Of a stretch of DNA of 64,000 nt, positions 59,455-64,000 are shown one piece after another. The notes below the pieces were generated by a model. That model was not told where the DNA came from. It saw only the letters and a program-made list of their open reading frames with translations, and searched no databases. Source of the DNA: Roseiflexus castenholzii DSM 13941 (GTDB taxonomy: Bacteria > Chloroflexota > Chloroflexia > Chloroflexales > Roseiflexaceae); contig NC_009767.1 in assembly GCF_000017805.1 (NCBI RefSeq), positions 868,001 through 932,000 of the forward strand. The letters run 5' to 3'. Position numbers and translations under genes: made by a program. Position 1 is the first letter of the stretch, and every line of letters begins with the position of its first letter.

Positions 59455-59700
59455 TTAACCGTCGATGATCGGTGCAGCCGGCGTTGCCAGATCCGACGGC
59501 TCTCCGGTGGGATACCGCACCATCAGGCTGGTGTCCGGCAATCCGCTCATCAGGCGTTCTCTTCCGGCAGAACTTCCTTCTGGCGGGTAGCCGTTTCCCA
59601 GGCGAGCGTGCGCGCCTCTGCCCGGGATTCGCTGCCGACGCTGGTCTTGATGGGCGTTGCCAGGCTCCCTTTCAGTGATTGATCATGCTTAGGAGAAATG
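59455..59700 (-). pseudogene. Relic of a vapBC-type toxin-antitoxin pair
   Basis: Two remnants overlap at TGATGA on the minus strand. The upstream one (antitoxin tail, stop at 59550-59552) reads L-K-G-S-L-A-T-P and A-E-A-R-T-L-A-W-E-T-A-T-R-Q, similar to C-termini of AbrB-like antitoxins, with no start. The downstream one (59455-59550) reads M-S-G-L-P-D-T-S-L-M-V-R-Y-P-T-G-E-P-S-D-L, the first 31 residues of a PIN-domain toxin (first Asp present), then stops at TAA. The rest of the toxin is lost. The sequence 59290-59454 shows nothing. Between 59700 and 59820 another start-less minus frame (L-W-D-Y-K-D-I-R-E-R-L-G-I-K-P-I-W) is too short to assign. Confidence 0.65.
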
Positions 59701-59866
59701 AAGTACATTCACCAGACGCGGGAGAGCGATCCAGATGGGTTTGATGCCCAAACGTTCGCGGATATCTTTATAATCCCATAGGCGCAGTCGTGAGAAGTGT
59801 ATAATCTGTGTGCATAGTCGTCTCTTATTGCCGTCAGAACCGCATGCAGATCAGAAAGTCTTCCCT

Positions 59867-61996
59867 ATGAAACCGCTCCTGGCGCTCCTCATTGCTGTCG
59901 TACTGCTGCTTCCCGCCGCGCCGGTCTCAGCCTCCCCCCTACCCGATGGATTCGCCGACTCCGCCTTTGCCGCGCTCTGGATGCGCACCGACCGGGCTGT
60001 TGCGACCGGTGCAGTGCAGCGCTCGTGGACGTATGGCGCCTCTCCCGGCGAGGTGCGGTATGAATATTTCCAGGGCGCACCGGGCGATGTGCGCCTGGTG
60101 CAGTATTTCGATAAGGCGCGGATGGAGATCAATGATCCGAATGGCAATCGGCGCTCTCCCTGGTTCGTCACCGGCGGACGGTTGGTGGTCGAACTGATTA
60201 CCGGCAGGATTCAGACCGGCTTCGAGTCCTTTGAGCAGCGCGCGCCCGCCGCCATTCCGGTCGCCGGCGATCCGGTCGATAATCCGCAGGCGCCGACGTA
60301 TGCGCAACTCGCCGCATATGTCTCGTTCGATGGCGGCGGGCGCGCGCCCCGACGTATCGGCGAACCGGTGAGCACTCTGCTCGATCCCGACGGTCTCGCC
60401 GAACGACAGGACCTGGCGCTGCCGGCAACGACGATTGTGCGCTATGAGTCGGTGACGGGCCATAATGTGCCGCGTGTCTTCCGCGATTTTATGGCGGCAG
60501 CGCCGGTAGATGCGCTCTTCGCCTTCGGATATCCGATCAGCGAGCCGTACTGGGCGCTGGTTCGCGTTGGCGGGAATGCAATGCCGGTGATGTTTCAAGC
60601 GTTCGAGCGCCGCGTGCTTACCTACAATCCTGCCAATCCGCCGCGCTGGCAGGTCGAGATGGGGAATGTTGGTCAGCATTACGTTCTCTGGCGCTATGGG
60701 CGCCCGCTGCGCTACGCGGCGCCGCCCTTCTCCGGCGTGCGTATTCGCGAGACAACGCTCACCATTCCGACCTACGACTATCATCAGGCGCTGGTATCGA
60801 CGAATCCCGGCGACTCGATCTATCCCTATCCGCGCCTCGATCCGGCGCGCGTCGGTCCGCCGCAGCCGCGCGCCTATCGCGTCATCGTGGTCGAAAATCG
60901 CTTCCTGGAACTGACCTTCCTCCCTGAACTCGGCGGACGGTTGTACCGCGCGGTCGTCAAATCCACTGCTCAGCACGGGTTCTACCGGAACCCGGTGATC
61001 AAACCGGCGCCGTTTGGTCAGCGCGGTTGGTGGTTGGGCGCCGGTGGGTTGGAATGGGCTGCGCCAACCGAAGAACATGGCTACCTGGAAGCCTTCCCCT
61101 GGGATATGGCGGTTGAGCGCCAGACCAACGCGATTATCGTGCGCCTGACGACGACTGAACGCCAGCGCGGTCTGGACATGACTGCTACTGTCACCCTGCG
61201 CGCCGATGAGGGTTTCTTCCGAACGCAACTTGCAGCGCGTAACGTATCTGCCAACCCGCAACCGCTGCAAATGTGGATGAATGCTGCGCTTGCCTCCACT
61301 GCCAATCGGGTTGGACCTGCGGCGCGTTTCGTTGTGCCTGTCGATCGGATGATCGTTCACGCCACTGAAGACCGCGATCTGCCGCCGCCGCGCGCCACGG
61401 TCGGTTGGCCCCGCCATAATCAGCGCGACCTGTCGCGCCCTTCGACATGGAACGGGTATGTGGGATTGTTCGCCGCGCAACCGGTGCGCTTTGCCGGGTT
61501 CTACGACTCTCAGGCGGATACGGGGATGGTTGCGCTGTCCGACGTCGGGTTTGCCGGGACGAAAGTGTTTGCGTTCAGCAAGAACTTCGACCGCCGCCTG
61601 TTCACCGACGATGGGAGCGATTATGCCGAACTCTGGGTCGGCGCGCAGCCGACATTCTGGGACGATCCGTTGCTGAATGCCGGTGATCAGCGTGCGATCC
61701 TCGCTAGTTGGATGCCATTGCAGGGGTTGGGCGATCTTGCGGCAGCGAGCGAGTCCGGCGCGGTTGGCGTGCAGCGTCGATCTGATGGTGTGCTGATCGT
61801 CAGCGTGGTTCCGGCGTGTGTTCAGGCGGCGGCGCCGGTGCGCGTTCTCCTTGACGGGCGCGAGGTGTTTCGCAGCGCGCCGATTGCGCTGCGCCCCGAC
61901 TTGCCGTTGACCATCGAGTTGCCGCCGGGTCGTGCGGATGGTACACTGCGTGTCGAGACAGGCGCATGGACGCTGGAAACGACGCTCGGTTCGTAA
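59867..61996 (+). CDS. Secreted DUF5107-type protein
   Basis: A 709-residue exported protein. Signal peptide at residues 1-22 (L-L-A-L-L-I-A-V-V-L-L-L-P-A-A-P-V-S-A-S). The N-terminal 280 residues form an unknown domain with repeated aromatic motifs (Y-F-Q-G-A-P-G-D-V-R-L-V-Q-Y-F, F-G-Y-P-I-S-E-P-Y-W, Q-H-Y-V-L-W-R-Y). From about 300 to 620 comes a galactose-mutarotase-like DUF5107 domain: I-P-T-Y-D-Y near 305, V-V-E-N-R-F-L-E-L-T-F-L-P-E-L-G-G-R-L-Y-R-A near 346-367, N-P-V-I-K-P near 380. DUF5107 proteins probably bind carbohydrates. The frame is open from 59810; ATG 59867 begins the signal peptide. A C-terminal beta domain ends the protein. Confidence 0.7.
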   Translation: MKPLLALLIAVVLLLPAAPVSASPLPDGFADSAFAALWMRTDRAVATGAVQRSWTYGASPGEVRYEYFQGAPGDVRLVQYFDKARMEINDPNGNRRSPWFVTGGRLVVELITGRIQTGFESFEQRAPAAIPVAGDPVDNPQAPTYAQLAAYVSFDGGGRAPRRIGEPVSTLLDPDGLAERQDLALPATTIVRYESVTGHNVPRVFRDFMAAAPVDALFAFGYPISEPYWALVRVGGNAMPVMFQAFERRVLTYNPANPPRWQVEMGNVGQHYVLWRYGRPLRYAAPPFSGVRIRETTLTIPTYDYHQALVSTNPGDSIYPYPRLDPARVGPPQPRAYRVIVVENRFLELTFLPELGGRLYRAVVKSTAQHGFYRNPVIKPAPFGQRGWWLGAGGLEWAAPTEEHGYLEAFPWDMAVERQTNAIIVRLTTTERQRGLDMTATVTLRADEGFFRTQLAARNVSANPQPLQMWMNAALASTANRVGPAARFVVPVDRMIVHATEDRDLPPPRATVGWPRHNQRDLSRPSTWNGYVGLFAAQPVRFAGFYDSQADTGMVALSDVGFAGTKVFAFSKNFDRRLFTDDGSDYAELWVGAQPTFWDDPLLNAGDQRAILASWMPLQGLGDLAAASESGAVGVQRRSDGVLIVSVVPACVQAAAPVRVLLDGREVFRSAPIALRPDLPLTIELPPGRADGTLRVETGAWTLETTLGS

Positions 61997-62005
61997 GGGG
62001 GATCG

Positions 62006-62631
62006 ATGAGTGCGCCGATTGCGGTTGATCCATCGGCTGTCGCGCAGCGCCCTGCACCGCTCAGGATGCGCGACGATGAGTGGCTGGCGTGGGAGCACGA
62101 TGGGTTGAGTGATGGAGATCAACGGCGCGGCCATCGTTCATATGCCGACCCGGGTTGCTGATGTTCTCAATCGGCTGCCGGGGCTGTTTGTGTGTGGCGT
62201 CTCGGCGTCACGCGCAGCGCGCCGTTTGCTGTGCGCGCTGTTGGACGGTCCCGGACGGGAATCGGATCTGTTTTTCCTGGCAGAGGAACGTGGCGATCGA
62301 TTGACCTGTCACGAACTTGCCGGACCCGCCGATCTGGTGGTTGAGGTGATTTTCCAGCGCGTGGCGCACGCATGATCGTGACGAGAAGTTCTACGAGTGC
62401 CGGGCGGCTGGCGCGCGCGAGTTCTGATCATTGACCCGCGCCTCCGGTCGGGTGCGCGCCGATTGCTATGTCTTCGACGCGCGTGGTCAGTATCGCACCG
62501 TTCCGCCGGACGATGACTGTATCTATCGTTTAACGGTTCTGCCTGGTTTCTGGTTCGATGTGGCATGGTGTAGCGTCCCGATCCGAATCCGCTCGCCCCA
62601 CCGGGGCGAATTGCGGGGATTGAACGGGTGA
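62006..62631 (+). pseudogene. Uma2-family endonuclease-like gene, several frameshifts
   Basis: Pieces of a Uma2 (DUF820) protein appear in turn in different frames. The first (62006, AGGGGGA upstream) has M-R-D-D-E-W-L-A-W-E-H-D-G; the second, near 62109, has M-E-I-N-G-A-A-I-V-H-M-P (family L-I-D-G-E-V-V-x-M-S-P); then A-G-P-A-D-L-V-V-E-V-I near 62320 (family G-A-P-D-L-V-V-E-V-L-S-P). A third frame gives D-R-D-E-K-F-Y-E-C-R-A-A-G-A-R-E-F-L-I-I-D-P near 62371-62440 (family K-x-x-x-Y-x-x-x-G-V-x-E-Y-W-I-V-D-P), and the last gives C-Y-V-F-D-A-R-G-Q-Y, V-L-P-G-F-W-F-D-V-A-W. Uma2 proteins have a PD-(D/E)XK fold. Non-functional here. Confidence 0.78.
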
Positions 62632-62657
62632 TGAATGTGTTGCAGGACGAGGTGTGC

Positions 62658-63812
62658 ATGCGCATTCGCACATTGACGGTCGGCGCCTGTGAGGATGATG
62701 TCGCACGTGTGGCGCGGGCAGTTCAGGAGGCACGGCGGCGACTCGAAGATGCTGGATATGTGGTGCAAACCGTGCGTCTGGCGCTCGATACAAGTGGGAC
62801 GAACCGCTACGCTGATGTTGCGGCGGCGCTGCGCTGCGCTGAGGTGCTGGCGCTCGATGCCGGGTTCGATTATGTGTCCGTCGGTCGGGTTGATGTTGAC
62901 CGTCTGGCATCGCTTGCCGAAGCTCTGGCGGCAACAGCGATCGTGTTCGCCTCGGCGCGCATTGCCGGGCGCAACGGGAACGTGAATGCTGCGGCGACCG
63001 CAGCCGCTGCGCGTGTCGTCGCTGCGCTGGCGTCGGCAACGCCGAACGGGTTCGGCAATCTGCGGTTTGCGGCATTGGCGTCGGTTGCGCCAGGATCGCC
63101 GTTTTTTCCGGCGAGTTACCATAGCGGCGGCGAACCATGGCTCGCCGTCGGTCCAGAGGCAGCGGCGCTGGCGGTGGAAGCGGCCCGTGAAATCGAGGAT
63201 GATGGCGCATCCGCGTCGGTTCAGGTGGTCGCCGCCAGAACCCGGCGCTTCGCGGAAAGTCTGGCAGCGCGGATCGCGGAACACGATGCGCGCATCCGTG
63301 GCGCGCTTCAAGGGGTCGATGAGGCGTATGGCATCTATGTCGCGGGATGCGACTGGTCGCTCGCGCCGCATCCCGATGTGACGTGCAGTATTGGCGCCGC
63401 CATCGAGTGCGTCAGCGGCGTGCCGTTTGGCGAACCCGGCACGCTGTCAGTGATTCGCGCCTGTACCGATGCCATCCGCGCGGCGCGAGTCATGCTCGTC
63501 GGGTTTAGTGGGGTGATGCTGCCGGTGCTAGAGGATGCGCTACTGGCTCAGCGCAACGCCGAAGGGCGCTATGGCTGGCGCGACCTGCTGGCGTTCAGCG
63601 CGGTGTGCGGCACAGGTCTCGACACGATTCCGCTGCCGGGAGACGCTTCCGTCGGGCAGATCGAAGGCATGCTGACGGAGGTCGCGGCGCTGGCGGGTGC
63701 GTTGCGCAAGCCGCTTACAGCGCGCTTGATGCCCATCCCCGGCTTGCGCGCAGGTGATATGACAGCGTTCGATTTTCCGTACTTCGTCAATACCCGCATT
63801 ATGACGATCTGA
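62658..63812 (+). CDS. DUF711 (UPF0210) family protein
   Basis: A 384-residue protein beginning M-R-I-R-T-L-T-V-G-A, which matches the usual DUF711 start (M-K-I-R-S-I-T-x-G). Characteristic stretches: A-E-V-L-A-L-D-A-G-F-D-Y-V-S-V-G near 71-86, F-F-P-A-S-Y-H near 148-154, G-C-D-W-S-L-A-P near 234-241, V-C-G-T-G-L-D-T-I-P-L-P-G-D near 314-327 and a P-I-P-G-L-x-A-G-D-M-T-x-F-D-F near 358-372. The fold resembles glycyl-radical enzymes (PFL-like barrel), but function is unknown. An open upstream extension reaches 62628; ATG 62658 is preferred by family alignment and has GAGGTG upstream. Confidence 0.85.
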   Translation: MRIRTLTVGACEDDVARVARAVQEARRRLEDAGYVVQTVRLALDTSGTNRYADVAAALRCAEVLALDAGFDYVSVGRVDVDRLASLAEALAATAIVFASARIAGRNGNVNAAATAAAARVVAALASATPNGFGNLRFAALASVAPGSPFFPASYHSGGEPWLAVGPEAAALAVEAAREIEDDGASASVQVVAARTRRFAESLAARIAEHDARIRGALQGVDEAYGIYVAGCDWSLAPHPDVTCSIGAAIECVSGVPFGEPGTLSVIRACTDAIRAARVMLVGFSGVMLPVLEDALLAQRNAEGRYGWRDLLAFSAVCGTGLDTIPLPGDASVGQIEGMLTEVAALAGALRKPLTARLMPIPGLRAGDMTAFDFPYFVNTRIMTI

Positions 63813-64000
63813 GACGCTCGTTTGCGCTCAGTGAGTTGAACGGAGGGGCGCCCGCGAGCGTGGGGCACGAGGTGCGCGAGCGCACGCGGATCGGCATGGA
63901 TTGCGACGGATGGGGGTCGCAGGAGTGCCTGACTCTTTGGCGCTTGCTGCCATGCAGTCGCACGGTGGGAGTGGGTACACGGATTGGCACGGGTTGAGAC
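63813..64000. other. Right edge, no gene seen
   Basis: About 190 bases after the DUF711 stop. No start with a ribosome site, repeat end or hairpin with a T-run is seen. Confidence 0.5.

Noticed and set aside
59700..59820. Minus-strand frame reading L-W-D-Y-K-D-I-R-E-R-L-G-I-K-P-I-W
   Set aside because: No start codon, only about 45 codons, no family match; may be chance or the last trace of a lost gene.

Overview
The window is about 60% GC, with long AT-poor genes, convergent and overlapping gene ends, and a gene mix (RsbS/RsbT, polyhydroxyalkanoate genes, KaiC-like ATPase, many STAND/TPR ATPases, lamin-tail proteins, DUF4058, DUF711, Uma2 relic) that points to a filamentous Chloroflexota bacterium, most probably a Roseiflexus-like phototroph. 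That placement is inference from gene content; no rRNA is present.

Layout. 1-4.5 kb: the 5' end of secA, a GT-C glycosyltransferase, and a molybdenum-cofactor pair (MocA-like plus a molybdopterin-binding protein). 4.5-6.0 kb: tRNA-Met(CAT) and a decayed ISAs1-family element with intact ends. 6.0-7.7 kb: an Fe-S assembly (MIP18/SufT) gene and an amidohydrolase. 7.7-10.8 kb: a complete thiamine-precursor uptake operon (sigma-70 promoter, TPP riboswitch, terminator, MTH1187-type protein, ThiX, ThiY, ThiZ). 10.7-14.6 kb: a KaiC-like ATPase with two receiver proteins and no kinase, then a GDCCVxC protein. 14.8-19.3 kb: a frameshifted PH-domain gene, HU, a CheY-like regulator, rsbS-rsbT, a NUDIX hydrolase and a ROK protein. 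19.4-23.7 kb: a repeat-rich lamin-tail surface protein, trxB and moeA. 23.7-26.7 kb is a decay zone: a secreted nuclease/lamin-tail gene split by an IS66 relic that is itself split by a dispersed repeat. 26.7-28.2 kb: a radical SAM/SPASM protein.

28.2-41.6 kb is the most unusual region: seven consecutive minus-strand genes starting with the nuclease NurA and the DNA-translocase HerA, followed by a membrane-anchored protein, a STAND ATPase with an OmpR-type winged helix, two further P-loop ATPases and a STAND-TPR protein. The layout resembles a multi-component DNA-defence or DNA-processing module and I do not recognise it as a described system.

41.7-64 kb: a decayed NYN-domain gene interrupted by the same dispersed repeat, an ABC ATPase, a PreP-like M16 protease, an ECF sigma factor behind a perfect sigma-70 promoter, an acyl-CoA synthetase coupled to a ketopantoate-reductase-like gene, a 1094-residue STAND/TPR/BTAD regulator divergent from a phasin-like gene, PhaB and PhaA (polyhydroxyalkanoate synthesis), a GNAT acetyltransferase, a ComB-like phosphatase, a HEPN/MNT toxin-antitoxin pair, a vapBC relic, a DUF5107-type secreted protein, a decayed Uma2 gene and a DUF711 protein.

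A palindromic repeat of about 110-190 bp (TACCAAT...ATTGGTA ends) occurs seven times. Three copies are flanked by direct TAA, and two sit inside broken genes, so it behaves like a non-autonomous mobile element.
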